A stretch of DNA of 64,000 nt from assembly GCF_000425365.1 (NCBI RefSeq), contig NZ_AUDH01000008.1:1-64000 (forward strand), read 5' to 3'. Shown one piece after another: positions 38,566 to 48,256 of the stretch (position 1 is its first letter; each line of letters opens with the position of its first letter). This stretch comes from Rubritepida flocculans DSM 14296. GTDB lineage: Bacteria; Pseudomonadota; Alphaproteobacteria; Acetobacterales; Acetobacteraceae. The translations under genes and the position numbers were made by a program. Under the pieces are notes generated by a model. That model ran no database searches and was not told the DNA's origin. It saw only the letters and a program-made list of their open reading frames with translations.

Positions 38566-39303
38566 TTGGAAGGCGTGGTGGCCATCAGCGGCGGCGCCTC
38601 GGGCATCGGCCTCGCCGCCGCCCAGGCGGTGCTGGCGGCCGGCGCCTCGGTCGCGGTCGCGGATCGCGACGCGGCGGCGCTGGCGCGCGCGACCATGCTG
38701 CTCGAGGGGCCGCGCACCACGACGCGCATGCTGGATGTGACGCATGAGGACGCGGTGCTGGCCTGGATGGAGGGGCTGGAGGGGGTGCGCGGCTGCGTGA
38801 CCTCCGCGGGCGTCTCGGCGCACACGCCCGCGGTGGAGGTGCCCGCCGCGCAGTTCCGCCACATCCTCGACGTGAACGTGACGGGCAGCTTCCTCGTCGC
38901 CCAGGCCGCGGCGCGGCGCATGGTGGCGGAAGGGAAGGGGGGCGCGATCGTGCTCATCGCCTCCGTTTCCGGCCTGTCGGGGATGAAGGACCGCGTGGCC
39001 TATTCGGCCTCCAAGGCCGCGGTGATCAACCTCGCCGCCGCCATGGCGGTGGATCTCGCCCCGCACGGCATCCGGGTGAACGCCGTCTGTCCCGGCCCGG
39101 TCGAGACGCCCATGGTGCGGCTGCTGCACGATGCGGCGACGCGCGCGGCCTGGGCCGCACGAATCCCGATGCGTCGCTACGCCACCCCAGAGGGCGTGGC
39201 GCAGGCGGTGCTCTTCCTTCTCGACCCCGCCCGCAGCGGGGACATCACGGGCCAGGCCATCCCGGTGGATGGCGGCTTCTCCACGGCAGGGCTGATGCCA
39301 TGA
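38566..39303 (+). CDS. Short-chain dehydrogenase/reductase
   Basis: This 245-residue classical SDR has the cofactor motif SGGASGIGLAAA, NAG-like TSAGVS, the catalytic Ser in IASVSG, Tyr-X3-Lys in YSASK, and GHGIRVNAV-like HGIRVNAVCPGPVETPM. The start is TTG 38566, preceded by GGGAGGAGG at 38555-38563. Longer frames upstream overlap the divergent dctP promoter. It overlaps the acyl-CoA ligase gene by four bases (ATGA). Substrate unknown. The pairing suggests fatty or aromatic acid metabolism. Confidence 0.87.
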   Translation: MEGVVAISGGASGIGLAAAQAVLAAGASVAVADRDAAALARATMLLEGPRTTTRMLDVTHEDAVLAWMEGLEGVRGCVTSAGVSAHTPAVEVPAAQFRHILDVNVTGSFLVAQAAARRMVAEGKGGAIVLIASVSGLSGMKDRVAYSASKAAVINLAAAMAVDLAPHGIRVNAVCPGPVETPMVRLLHDAATRAAWAARIPMRRYATPEGVAQAVLFLLDPARSGDITGQAIPVDGGFSTAGLMP

Positions 39304-40859
39304 TCCCGACCATGAATCTCGGCCGGCTGCTGACGCAGACGGCCCGCCGCCTGCCCGATTCGCCCGGGCTGATCTGGCGCGAGCGGACATGGAGCTGGCG
39401 CGAGATCGACGCGCGGGTGGACCGCCTCGCCGCCGCGCTGCGTGCGGAGGGAATCGCGCCCGGGGACCGTGTGCTCGTCCACTCGCGCAACTCCAACCAG
39501 ATGTTCGAGAGCCTCTGGGCCTGCTGGAAGATCGGCGCGGCCTGGGTTCCCACCAATGTGCGCCTCACCCCGCCCGAGGCCGCCTATCTGGCCAGCAACG
39601 CGGGCTGCGTGGCGATGATCCGCGACCATGGCTTCGCCGCCCATGCCGATGCGGTGCGCGAGGCCACCCCCGCCCTGCGCCTCGTCATCGCCGTGGGCGA
39701 CGCGCGCGAGGGGGAGCGCGACTACGAGGCCATGCTCGCCGCCGCCGCCCCGCCGCCGCGCGACCATGAGGCGGATGTGGCCTATGACCATCCGGCCTGG
39801 TTCTTCTTCACCTCGGGCACCACCGGCAAGCCCAAGGGCGCGGTGCTCACGCACGGGCAGCTCGGCTTCGTGGTGAACAACCATTGCGCGGATCTGATGC
39901 CCGGCCTGTCGGAGCAGGATGTCTCGCTGGTGCTCGCGCCGCTGAGCCATGGCGCGGGGATGCACGCCGTCCCGCAGGTGGCGCGCGGCGCGCGCTCCAT
40001 CCTGCTGCCCGGCGAGCGGCTCGATGTGGGCGAGGCCTGGCGGCTGATCGCCGCGCATGGGGTGACCAACATGTTCACCGTGCCGACCATCCTCACCATG
40101 CTGGCCGAGCACCCGGACGCCGCCCCGCACCGGCTGCGCCATGTGATCTACGCCGGCGCGCCCATGTACCGCGCCGACCAGAAGCGCGCGCTGCAGCGGC
40201 TCGGCCCCTGCCTCGTGCAGTATTTCGGCCTGGGCGAGGTGACGGGCAACATCACCGTGCTCCGCCCCGACCAGCACAGCCTGGACGACGCCGACCCGCG
40301 CGCGGGAAGCTGCGGCATGCCGCGCACGGGCATGGATGTCGCGATCCTCGCCGAGGACGGCACCCATCTGCCGCCGGGCGAGACGGGCGAGATCTGCGTG
40401 CGCGGCAACGCCGTCTTCGCCGGCTACTGGAACAACCCCGAGGCCAACGCCCGCGCCTTCCGGCAGGGCTGGTTCCACACCGGCGATCTCGGCCACATGA
40501 ACGCGGAGGGATTCCTGTTCATCACGGGCCGGGCGAGCGACATGTTCATCTCGGGCGGCTCCAACATCTATCCGCGCGAGATCGAGGAGGCGCTGCTGAC
40601 CCATCCGGCCGTGCTGGAATGCGCGGTGGTGGGGATCCCTCACCCCAAATGGGGCGAGGCGGGGGTGGCCTGCGTGGTGCCGCGCGCGCCGGTGGAGGCC
40701 GCGGAGCTGCTCGCGCATCTCGGCCCGCGCCTTGCGCGCTACAAGCACCCGCAGCGCATCGTCTTCTGGGAGGCGCTGCCCAAATCCGCCTACGGCAAGG
40801 TGCCCAAGACCATGCTGCGCGAGCGGCTGGCGGCGGAGGGCGTGACCTTCACGGGCTGA
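39300..40859 (+). CDS. AMP-binding acyl-CoA synthetase/ligase
   Basis: This 519-residue adenylate-forming enzyme has the P-loop-like FTSGTTGKPKGAVLTH, the A5 motif QYFGLGEVTG, the A7 motif GWFHTGDLGHMN, and the A10 region SAYGKVPK with the catalytic Lys. It activates a carboxylic acid as an AMP-ester and then the CoA thioester. Length fits medium or long-chain and aromatic acid ligases. It is co-translated with the upstream SDR. The acid is not identifiable. Confidence 0.9.
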   Translation: MIPTMNLGRLLTQTARRLPDSPGLIWRERTWSWREIDARVDRLAAALRAEGIAPGDRVLVHSRNSNQMFESLWACWKIGAAWVPTNVRLTPPEAAYLASNAGCVAMIRDHGFAAHADAVREATPALRLVIAVGDAREGERDYEAMLAAAAPPPRDHEADVAYDHPAWFFFTSGTTGKPKGAVLTHGQLGFVVNNHCADLMPGLSEQDVSLVLAPLSHGAGMHAVPQVARGARSILLPGERLDVGEAWRLIAAHGVTNMFTVPTILTMLAEHPDAAPHRLRHVIYAGAPMYRADQKRALQRLGPCLVQYFGLGEVTGNITVLRPDQHSLDDADPRAGSCGMPRTGMDVAILAEDGTHLPPGETGEICVRGNAVFAGYWNNPEANARAFRQGWFHTGDLGHMNAEGFLFITGRASDMFISGGSNIYPREIEEALLTHPAVLECAVVGIPHPKWGEAGVACVVPRAPVEAAELLAHLGPRLARYKHPQRIVFWEALPKSAYGKVPKTMLRERLAAEGVTFTG

Positions 40860-40863
40860 AACC

Positions 40864-40881
40864 GGCGGCGACATCGCCGCC
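40864..40881. terminator. Inverted repeat in a 26-bp convergent gap
   Basis: GGCGGCGA (40864-40871), CA, TCGCCGCC (40874-40881) is a perfect 8-bp inverted repeat, the only structure between the stops of the acyl-CoA ligase (+) and EAL gene (-). The position suits a bidirectional terminator. No T-tract is seen. Confidence 0.4.
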
Positions 40882-40885
40882 CGCG

Positions 40886-42514
40886 TCAGCCCCAGCTTTC
40901 CTGCACGCCGCGCCGCTTGCCCGGCGTCACCGGCGCCGCCTCGCGCCGCGGCAGCGGCCCGGGCCGGCCCAGGTGCCAGCCCTGGCCGTAGGTCACGCCG
41001 AGTTCCTGCATCAGCGCGGCATGGGCCGCCGTCTCGATGCGCTCGGCGATGACCTCCGCCCCCACGGCGCGCGAGAGGTCCACCATGGAGGCGACGAAGC
41101 GGCGGTCGCGCTCATGCTCCAGGGCGGCGGTGACGAAGGCGCCGTCCACCTTCACGAAATCCACGCGATAGGCGCGCAGGTAGCGGAAGGCGGCGGCCCC
41201 GGCGCCGAAATCGTCGAGGCAGACGGGCACGCCGCGCGCGCGCAGCGACTCGAGCGTCGCCGCGGCCTCCTCCTCCTGCTCGATTTCGGCGCTTTCGGTG
41301 AGTTCCACCATCAGGCCGGGCGCAAGCGCCGGCTGTTCATCCAGGCGCCCCAGCAGCGCCGCGCGAAAGCCGGGGCTCTGCACCGAGAGGCCCGACAGGT
41401 TCACGGCCACCCTGCCGGGCGGCGCTTGCGCCAGCAGGTCTCTCGCCGCGAGGTCCAGCACGGCGAGGTCGAGCGCCTCGGTCAGCCCCACCGCCTCGGC
41501 GAGGTTCACGAAATCCCCCGGCCCCTCCTTGGGGGCCAGCACGCCGCGCGCCGGCCGGCAGAGCGCCTCGAAATGGTGGGTCGCCTTGTCCGACAGCCGG
41601 GCGATGGGCTGGTAGAGCAGCGAGAAGCGGCGCTGCTCGATGGCCCGGGTGAGCAGCCCGGCGCGCTGGGCGACATCGTTGAGAATGCCGCTGAGCCCCT
41701 GGTCAAGCCCGCATTGCGCCAGCTCCGCCGCGCCCTCGCGCGCGAACAGCCCGAGCCCGTGGCGAAGCGCGCGGATGGCCTGAGTGGGAGTGAGGCCCGG
41801 AGCGTCCAGCGAGAGCGCCCGGGCGCTCGCGCCCTCGCCCTCGGCGGACAGCCGCGCGAGAACGCGGCGCAGAAGATCCTCGAGCTCCTCCACCGCTTGG
41901 CCGGGGGCCGAGAGGAGGCCAAGCCGGCCGGGCGCAAGCTCCGCGGCGACCAGCGCTTCCTCGCCGGCTGCCTGGAAGGCCGTCTCCAGCAGCTTCCGCC
42001 GCGCCTCCTCCGGCACGGCGGGAAGCTCGAGCAGCCCGATCCCGCCGGCGGGTGTCTCCGCGCCCCGCAGCCGGGCCTCGGCGAGCCGCATCAAGGCGGC
42101 AGGGTCGGTGCGGGGCTCCTGCCGCAGCACCACCCCCTCCGGCATGGGCGCGAAGGAGAGACAGTCCCGCGGCGGCTGGCCCGGCAGGGCAAGGTGCAGG
42201 GCGGAGACCATGAAGGGCGTCTGCCGCGCATCGGCGAGGCGCAGCACCGTGGGCGGCATGCGCCCGCGCACGGGAAGGGAGGCGCGGGCCAGCTCGAAGG
42301 CCGGGCGATCCTCGGGCGCGATCAGCTCCGACACCGGCTGGCCAAGGAAGGATTCCGCGCTGCGCCCCAGATGCAGGCGGAAGGCCCCGGTGGCGAAGCC
42401 GATCCGCCCCTGGGAATCGGCCTCGGCCAGGAAATCCGCCGCCGCGAAGGCGAAGCCGAGGAAGCGCTCCCGGTCGCTCAGGGGGCGCGGAGCGGTCTGG
42501 CAGGCATCGGTCAT
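40886..42514 (-). CDS. PAS-EAL cyclic-di-GMP phosphodiesterase
   Basis: This 542-residue protein has an N-terminal PAS-like sensory region (about 15-130), a linker region, and a C-terminal EAL domain (from about residue 290). The EAL residues look complete: FEALCRP (ExLxR), VNLSGLSVQ, VELTESAE, CLDDFGAG (DDFG), VDFVKVDGAF (KxD), IAERIET, and QGWHLGRP. It should hydrolyse c-di-GMP to pGpG. No GGDEF domain is present. The ATG at 42514 has a GGAG site. Small palindromes flank the gene. Confidence 0.9.
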   Translation of the reverse strand: MTDACQTAPRPLSDRERFLGFAFAAADFLAEADSQGRIGFATGAFRLHLGRSAESFLGQPVSELIAPEDRPAFELARASLPVRGRMPPTVLRLADARQTPFMVSALHLALPGQPPRDCLSFAPMPEGVVLRQEPRTDPAALMRLAEARLRGAETPAGGIGLLELPAVPEEARRKLLETAFQAAGEEALVAAELAPGRLGLLSAPGQAVEELEDLLRRVLARLSAEGEGASARALSLDAPGLTPTQAIRALRHGLGLFAREGAAELAQCGLDQGLSGILNDVAQRAGLLTRAIEQRRFSLLYQPIARLSDKATHHFEALCRPARGVLAPKEGPGDFVNLAEAVGLTEALDLAVLDLAARDLLAQAPPGRVAVNLSGLSVQSPGFRAALLGRLDEQPALAPGLMVELTESAEIEQEEEAAATLESLRARGVPVCLDDFGAGAAAFRYLRAYRVDFVKVDGAFVTAALEHERDRRFVASMVDLSRAVGAEVIAERIETAAHAALMQELGVTYGQGWHLGRPGPLPRREAAPVTPGKRRGVQESWG

Positions 42515-42550
42515 GAAGGTCTCCGGGCCTTCGAAGCCTATGCGGGAAGC

Positions 42551-42567
42551 CTTAGCATCCGGCTAAG
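42551..42567. promoter_or_regulatory. Short palindrome between the VWA-like gene and EAL gene
   Basis: CTTAGC-ATCCG-GCTAAG lies 17 bp after the stop of the VWA-like gene and about 40 bp upstream of the EAL start, both on the minus strand. It could be a weak terminator of the first or an operator for the second. Evidence is symmetry only. Confidence 0.25.
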
Positions 42568-42583
42568 ACGCCCGGCGCCGCGC

Positions 42584-44683
42584 TCAGCGCGCCTCCCGCC
42601 GCCAGGCGATCACCGCCGCCCCCAGCAGCAGCAGCAGGGCAAGCCAGGGGGGCAGCAGGGGCAGGGCGGCGATGCCCGTCACCGTGTGGTCCTCGCGCTG
42701 GCGCAGCCCGATCCAGCCCGCCCCGGCCGCGTCCCGGCCCGCCGCCACGCGGCGGATGTCGGGAATCGCGGCGCCGTCGCCCAGGTAGCGCGCGGCCCCG
42801 CCGGAGGCGGAGACGGTCGGGCGCAGCCGCGCGGGGTCGGAGCGCAGATCGGCCACCTCGGGCGGGTTGGGGGGCATGGCGGCGGCGAAGGCCATCCGTC
42901 GCCCGTCGCTCACCTGCCACAGCCCGGGCTGGGGCGCCGCCATCTCGGCCACCCCCCGCCCGCTGCCCGGCGCGCCGGAAAGCGGCAGGCGCGTGAGCGT
43001 CCCGTCGGGGGCGGTCACCGTCACCTCCGGCGGCGGCGCGGGGTCGAGGCTGCGGCGCGTGACGGACAGCCGCCCCGATTCGATCCGGGCGGAGAGATCC
43101 TCCTCCTCCAGCTCCGGTTCGCGCATCAGCCAATGGGCGGTGCGGCGCAGCAGCTCCTGCTGCGGCCCGCCCCCGTCATGCCCGCGCGACCACAGCCAGA
43201 TATGGTCCGAGAGCATCAGCGCCACGCGCCCCTGGCCCACGCGGTCCAGCACCAGCAGAGGCGCGCCCTGCGCCCCCTCCATCACCACCTGGCCCGCGCG
43301 GGGCTCGCTGCGGATGGTGCGGTACCACCGCCCCCAGGAGGGCTCGGCCTCGCCCTGATTCGCGCCCGCCAGCCCCTCGGTGACGGGGTGGCGCTGCCCC
43401 GCCGCGCTGACGCGCGGGCGGAAGGCCTGCTCGAGCAGCGCCTGCTGCGGCGAGAGCGGCCGCGCCGGCAGCACCTGGCCGAGCGGCGTGTTGAACAGGC
43501 TCACCGCCCCCACGTATTCGGGCCCGACCGAGAGCAGCAGCGCGCCGCCGCCGCGCACATGCTCGGCGATGTTGCGCAGATAGCTGGGCGGCAGGATGCC
43601 GCGGTTGGCGAAGCGGTCGAAGATGATCAGGTCGAACTCGCGCAGCTTCACCTGGAACAGCTCGCGCACCGGGAAGGCGATGAGCGAGAGCTCGTTCAGC
43701 GGCGTCAGATCGTCCTTCTCCGGCGGGCGGAGGATGGTGAAGTGCACGAGGTCCACGCCCGGATCGGCCTTCAGCAGCCGCCGCCAGGTGCGCTCGCCCG
43801 CATGCGGCTCGCCCGAGACGAGCAGCACGCGCAGCCTGTCCCGCACGCCGTTGATGGTGACGACGGCGCGGTTGTTCACCTCGCCGATCTCGCCGGGCCG
43901 GGTTTCGGCCAGAAGGTCGAGCACGGTGGGGCCCGCGCGCTCGATGGGGATGGAGAGGCGGTGCTCCTGGCCCACCGGCACGCTTTCGGTCAGCGGCGCC
44001 TGGCCGTCGCGGCGGATGGTCAGCCGCGCCGTGCCTTCCTGGCGCGCGGCGCCGAGATCCTCGACGATGAGGCGCAGCTCCACGCTGCGGCCGACGATGC
44101 CGAAGCCCGGCGCCTCGATCAGCCGGATGCGCCGGTCCACCTCGCCCTGGCGGCCGGGCATGAGCAGATGCAGCGGCACGCCCTCGGGCCCGCCCCAGTT
44201 CGCGGGGTCGGCGGGCAGGTCGTGGATCTGCCCGTCCGAGAGCAGCAGCACGCCCGCGAGGCGCGCGGCGGGGATGTCGGCCAGGGCGCGCTCGAGGGCG
44301 GCGAAGCCGCGCGTGCCCTGGTTGCCGCCCTCCTCGATCTCGGCCACGCGCAGCTCCACGTCGCGCAGCCGGGCGATGCGCGCCTCGATCTGGCGGCGCG
44401 CCGTCTCGATGGCCTCGGCGTGGCCCTGGGCGTAGCGGGTGCTGTCGCTGCGGTCCACCAGCAGCAGGGCGATGTCGGGCCGCGTCTCGCGCGTCTCCTC
44501 TACGGCGCGGGGGCCGGCCAGCGCGGCGAGGATCAGCGCGAAGGCGGCCGCGCGCCACAGCGCCCCGCGCGCCCCGCGCAGCAGGGCGGGCAGCAGCGCC
44601 GCCAGCGCCAGCCCGGCCAGCACCGCGAGCAGCCACAGCGGCAGGATGGGCGCGAGATCGAAGCTGAGGCGGCTCGTCTGCAT
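42584..44683 (-). CDS. VWA-like/glutamine-amidotransferase-like membrane protein
   Basis: This 699-residue protein has two N-terminal helices (about 10-35 and 45-60). A VWA-type region carries the DxSxS metal site Asp77-Arg-Ser79-Asp-Ser81. A middle region has glutamine amidotransferase-like strands (LLVSGEPHAGERTW, LIIFDRFANRG, GGGALLLSVGPEY), and one helix lies at the C-terminus. It is the last gene of the moxR module and overlaps the DUF4159 gene by one base (TGATG). Such proteins are thought to form part of a MoxR-chaperoned surface or metal-insertion complex. The actual role is unknown. Confidence 0.75.
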   Translation of the reverse strand: MQTSRLSFDLAPILPLWLLAVLAGLALAALLPALLRGARGALWRAAAFALILAALAGPRAVEETRETRPDIALLLVDRSDSTRYAQGHAEAIETARRQIEARIARLRDVELRVAEIEEGGNQGTRGFAALERALADIPAARLAGVLLLSDGQIHDLPADPANWGGPEGVPLHLLMPGRQGEVDRRIRLIEAPGFGIVGRSVELRLIVEDLGAARQEGTARLTIRRDGQAPLTESVPVGQEHRLSIPIERAGPTVLDLLAETRPGEIGEVNNRAVVTINGVRDRLRVLLVSGEPHAGERTWRRLLKADPGVDLVHFTILRPPEKDDLTPLNELSLIAFPVRELFQVKLREFDLIIFDRFANRGILPPSYLRNIAEHVRGGGALLLSVGPEYVGAVSLFNTPLGQVLPARPLSPQQALLEQAFRPRVSAAGQRHPVTEGLAGANQGEAEPSWGRWYRTIRSEPRAGQVVMEGAQGAPLLVLDRVGQGRVALMLSDHIWLWSRGHDGGGPQQELLRRTAHWLMREPELEEEDLSARIESGRLSVTRRSLDPAPPPEVTVTAPDGTLTRLPLSGAPGSGRGVAEMAAPQPGLWQVSDGRRMAFAAAMPPNPPEVADLRSDPARLRPTVSASGGAARYLGDGAAIPDIRRVAAGRDAAGAGWIGLRQREDHTVTGIAALPLLPPWLALLLLLGAAVIAWRREAR

Positions 44684-47367
44684 CAGTTGCCGAGCCTTTC
44701 CAGGATGGCCGGCACATGCACCTGGTCGCCCTTGTAGTTGCCGGTCAGCGCGTACATCACGAGGTTAGCGCCGAAGCGATAGGCCAGGGTGCGCTGCCGC
44801 GCCCCGCCGGGCACGGCGGCGTGCAGGTTCTGCCCGCGCCCATCCACCGCCCAGGCGCCCGCCCAGTCATGCCCGCCGATCACCACGGGCGAGACGCTGT
44901 CATTCGCCCGGTCCTGCTCGCGCGAGACCCAGACCGTGCCGCCCGCGAAGCGCCCAGGAAGCTCGCCCAGAAGATAGAAGGCGCGGCGCAGCACATGATC
45001 TTCCGGCACGGGCATGAGCGGGGGGATGGCGAGGCCCTGGGTCACGCGCCGCAGCGCCGCCCGCGCGCCGGGCGCGAAGCCCTCGCCCGAGCCCTCGTCG
45101 CGCGTGTCGAACAGGATGATGCCGCCATGGCGCATGAAGGCGTTGAGCGCGGCGATGGCGGCCGGCTCGAGCGGCTGCGCCTCGGGCCGGACGGTGAAGT
45201 AGAGCAGCGGGAAGAAGCTGAGGTCGTCGCGCCCCGGCACCACGCCCACCGGCTCGGCCAGATTGGCCGCGGTGCGCCGGTTCACGAAATCCGACAGGCC
45301 GAGCAGCCCTGCGCGCATGGTCTCGTCGGTCTGCGCGTCGCCGGTGATCACATAGGCGAGGCGCGTGACCAGCGCGTGCTGGCCCTCCTGCGCCGCGGCG
45401 GGCAGCGCGGCACCCAGGGCGAGCAGCACCGCCGCCGCCCGGGCCGCGCCGAGCAGCCCGCGCAGCCGCAGCGAGGCGAGCAGATCCAGCGCCAGCAGCA
45501 GCAGCGCGGCCGCCAGCAGCCAGGGCCCGAGGTCGCGCTCGGGCGGAATGGTCGCGATGGCGCGCTGCGCCGTGCCCGCGGGCGGCGGCGGGTGCAGCGA
45601 GGGCGCAGGCAGGGCGGCGCCGAGGTTGAGCGCGCGGCGGAACCCCTCCGCCCCCGGCGTGCCGTACCAGCCGGGCGGGTGGCGCGGGGAGATGGCCGCC
45701 TCGCCCGTCGCGGGCAGGGGCTGGGCCCCGGGCGGGGGCGGGCCGAGCCGGCCGAACCCGTCCAGCGTCTCGAGCGGGGCCAGTGCGCCCTCGCCCTCGC
45801 CGCCTGCCACCCCGGCCGAGAGCGCCACCAGCCGCCGCAGCATGGAAACGAACAGGCCCGAGAGCGGCAGGTCGCTCCACTCCGCGTTGGCGGTGACGTG
45901 GAACAGCACGATGCGCCCGGCCCCGCGCGTCTCGGCGGTGACGAGGGGGGTGCCGTCCGCCAGCCGCGCCCAGATGCGCTCGGCGAGCCGCGCCGAGGGC
46001 TCGGCCAGCACCTGGCGCTCCACGCTGATCTCCGCCGGAACCGGCAGCCCCGCGAAGGGCGAGCCTTCGGGGAAGGGCGCGAGGCGCTGCGGCTGCTCCC
46101 AGGACAGCGCGCCGCCGAGCTGGCGCTCGGCGCGGAGCTGCACGGGCAGCAGCGGGTCCGGCTGCTCGGCGAGGCGCGCGCCGGCGAAGCGCACCAGCAT
46201 CCCGCCCCGCTCGACGAAGCGCGCGAGCGCCTCCAGCTCCGGCCCCGGCGCGATGGGGCGGTCGGCCAGGATCAGCACCGAGAGGGGGCGGGCGAGCAAC
46301 TGCTCCACCGTGCCGCGCCGCAGCTCCGCGAAGGGCGAGAGGGCGCGGTCGAGGTAGAACAGCTCGCCGATCAAGGGCGCGTCCGCCGCCTCCTCCGCGC
46401 CGGGCAGCAGCCCCACGGGGCGGCGGCGGAAGCGTTCGTCCAGCAGCACCACCCCGCCCGCTCCGGGCTCCTCCGCGAGGTCGAGGCGGAAGACCCGGTT
46501 GCGGATTTCGGTGGGCAGATCGAGCACCGTCTCGGCCTCGGTGGCGCCGGGGGCGGGGCGGAACACCGCCCGCGCCAGCGCCCGGCCGTCCTGCCCGCGA
46601 GCGATCACCGGCGCCTCGCCGGCCTGCTCCACGGGGGACTGGCGCAGGGCGAGGTGCAGCCGGTCGCCCTCCGCGCGGGGCGGGAGCAGCAGGCGCACCG
46701 GGCGCTCCTCGGCGCGGGCGAGGGTGAGCCCGCCCCCGGCGGCGAGGCGCTCCATCAGCGCCGCGGCCGCTTCGGGCGCGCCATGGGCGAGCGCGTCGGA
46801 GAGGTAGAGGGCCTGGAAGGGCCCGGGCTCGGCGCGCGCCCAGGCCTCCAGCGCGGCCAGCGCGGCGGCGCGATCCGGCGCCCAGGGGCGCGGGCGCAGC
46901 GCGGCGAGGCGGGGGGCGAGATCGGCCGCCGGCATGGGGCCGATCACGCGGGGCGGCTGCGCGCCCTCGCTCGGCGCGGTGGCGAGCAGCGCGGCCCCGC
47001 GCCCCTCGCGCCCGGCGCGCTCCAGCTCGGCCTGGGCGATGGCAAGGCGCAGCGGCCAGTCGGGGCCGGCGGCCCAGCCGTCGTCGAGCACGAGCAGCAG
47101 CGTGCCCCCGCCGCCCGAGGCGCCGCCCGGGCCCAGCACGGGCCGGGCGAGGCCGAGGATGATGAGCGCGGCGGCGAGCAGGCGCAGCAACAGCACCCAC
47201 CAGGGCGTGCGCGCGGGGGTTTCCTCCGCAAGCGGCAGCGCGCGCAGCAGCAACGGCGAGGGGAAGCTCTGCCGCCGCGGCTGGGGCGGGGTGACGCGCA
47301 GCAGCCACCACAGCAGCGGCAGGGCGGGCAGGGCCAGCAGCAGCCAGGGCGCGGCGAAGCCGATCAT
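44683..47367 (-). CDS. BatA/DUF4159 domain membrane protein
   Basis: This 894-residue protein has an N-terminal BatA-type segment (two helices with FAAPWLLLALPALPLLWWLLR and PRRQSFPSPLLL), a long periplasmic region, a helix near residue 600-640, and a C-terminal DUF4159 domain. DUF4159 features such as YVITGDAQTDE, FPLLYFTVRP and MRHGGIILFDTRDEG are visible. It lies between the DUF58 gene (11 bp away) and the VWA-like gene (1-bp overlap). Relatives accompany MoxR ATPases. Function is unestablished. Confidence 0.85.
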   Translation of the reverse strand: MIGFAAPWLLLALPALPLLWWLLRVTPPQPRRQSFPSPLLLRALPLAEETPARTPWWVLLLRLLAAALIILGLARPVLGPGGASGGGGTLLLVLDDGWAAGPDWPLRLAIAQAELERAGREGRGAALLATAPSEGAQPPRVIGPMPAADLAPRLAALRPRPWAPDRAAALAALEAWARAEPGPFQALYLSDALAHGAPEAAAALMERLAAGGGLTLARAEERPVRLLLPPRAEGDRLHLALRQSPVEQAGEAPVIARGQDGRALARAVFRPAPGATEAETVLDLPTEIRNRVFRLDLAEEPGAGGVVLLDERFRRRPVGLLPGAEEAADAPLIGELFYLDRALSPFAELRRGTVEQLLARPLSVLILADRPIAPGPELEALARFVERGGMLVRFAGARLAEQPDPLLPVQLRAERQLGGALSWEQPQRLAPFPEGSPFAGLPVPAEISVERQVLAEPSARLAERIWARLADGTPLVTAETRGAGRIVLFHVTANAEWSDLPLSGLFVSMLRRLVALSAGVAGGEGEGALAPLETLDGFGRLGPPPPGAQPLPATGEAAISPRHPPGWYGTPGAEGFRRALNLGAALPAPSLHPPPPAGTAQRAIATIPPERDLGPWLLAAALLLLALDLLASLRLRGLLGAARAAAVLLALGAALPAAAQEGQHALVTRLAYVITGDAQTDETMRAGLLGLSDFVNRRTAANLAEPVGVVPGRDDLSFFPLLYFTVRPEAQPLEPAAIAALNAFMRHGGIILFDTRDEGSGEGFAPGARAALRRVTQGLAIPPLMPVPEDHVLRRAFYLLGELPGRFAGGTVWVSREQDRANDSVSPVVIGGHDWAGAWAVDGRGQNLHAAVPGGARQRTLAYRFGANLVMYALTGNYKGDQVHVPAILERLGN

Positions 47368-47377
47368 GCCCCCTTCC

Positions 47378-48256
47378 TCATGCCGGGCTCAGCGCCTGCC
47401 ACAGGGCCAGCAGCGCCATCTGGGGCGGCTGGTCCGTGCGGTGGGTGAGGAAGCCCCAGCCCGCCGCGCGGGCATGGGCGGCGAGGCCGGCGCGGTGCGC
47501 GGCCAGGCGCTCGGCATAGAGGGCGCGCACCGTCTCCACGCGCGGGATCACGATGGGCGCCTCGCCCTCCAGCCCCTCGAACACCACGCGGCCGTGATAG
47601 GGCAGGCTCTCCTCCGCGGGGTCCAGAATCTGGACCATCTGCCCGCGCACCGGCCGCGCGGCGAAGGAGGCGAGGGCCGCCTGCACCTCGGGCAGGGGCT
47701 GCAGGAAATCCCCGAAGAGAACGAGCCGCGCATGGCGGGCGAGCGTCACGTCGCCCGCCGGCGAATCGGGCGCGGCGGGGCGGGCCAGCGCTTGGGCCAG
47801 GGCGGGCAGGGCGGCGCGGCCCATGAAAGCGCGCGGGGGGCCGGGCAGCAGCCGCACCCTCTCGCCGCCGCGCAGCAGCAGCGAGGCGAGGGCGAGCAGC
47901 AGCAGCTCCGCCCGGTGGCGCTTGGTCTCGAGCCCCTTGGCCGAGCGCCACTCCATGGAGGGCGTGAGGTCGCGCCAGAGCACCACGGTCTGCGCCGCCT
48001 CCCACTCCGTCTCGCGCACGAAGAGGCGGTCGGCCTTGGCGCTCTGCCGCCAGTCCACGCGGGCGGCGGCGTCGCCCGGCAGATAGGGGCGGAACTGCCA
48101 GAAGGCGTCGCCCGTGCCGGCGCGGCGGCGGCCATGGATGCCGTGCATCACCGTGCTGGCGACGCGCTCGGCCTCCACCACCAGGGGCGGAAGCCGCGCG
48201 GCCGCGGCCTCCGCCCGGGCGGGGGCGATGGCGGGGGAGGGCGCGGCCTCAGCCAA
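47378..48256 (-). CDS. DUF58 domain-containing protein
   Basis: This 292-residue protein has a DUF58 core: RRRAGTGDAFWQFRPYLPGD, VDWRQSAKADRLFVRETEWE, then a VWA-like WRDLTPSMEWRS. The TTG start at 48256 gives an 8-bp overlap with moxR. An internal Met at residue 37 is an alternative but would remove conserved sequence. DUF58 proteins are partners of MoxR AAA+ ATPases. Signal or membrane helices are not evident. Confidence 0.88.
   Translation of the reverse strand: MAEAAPSPAIAPARAEAAAARLPPLVVEAERVASTVMHGIHGRRRAGTGDAFWQFRPYLPGDAAARVDWRQSAKADRLFVRETEWEAAQTVVLWRDLTPSMEWRSAKGLETKRHRAELLLLALASLLLRGGERVRLLPGPPRAFMGRAALPALAQALARPAAPDSPAGDVTLARHARLVLFGDFLQPLPEVQAALASFAARPVRGQMVQILDPAEESLPYHGRVVFEGLEGEAPIVIPRVETVRALYAERLAAHRAGLAAHARAAGWGFLTHRTDQPPQMALLALWQALSPA

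Noticed and set aside
39884-44737. Long plus-strand frame (1617 codons) across acyl-CoA ligase, EAL and VWA-like genes
   Set aside because: It crosses several real genes in wrong frames and has no domain.
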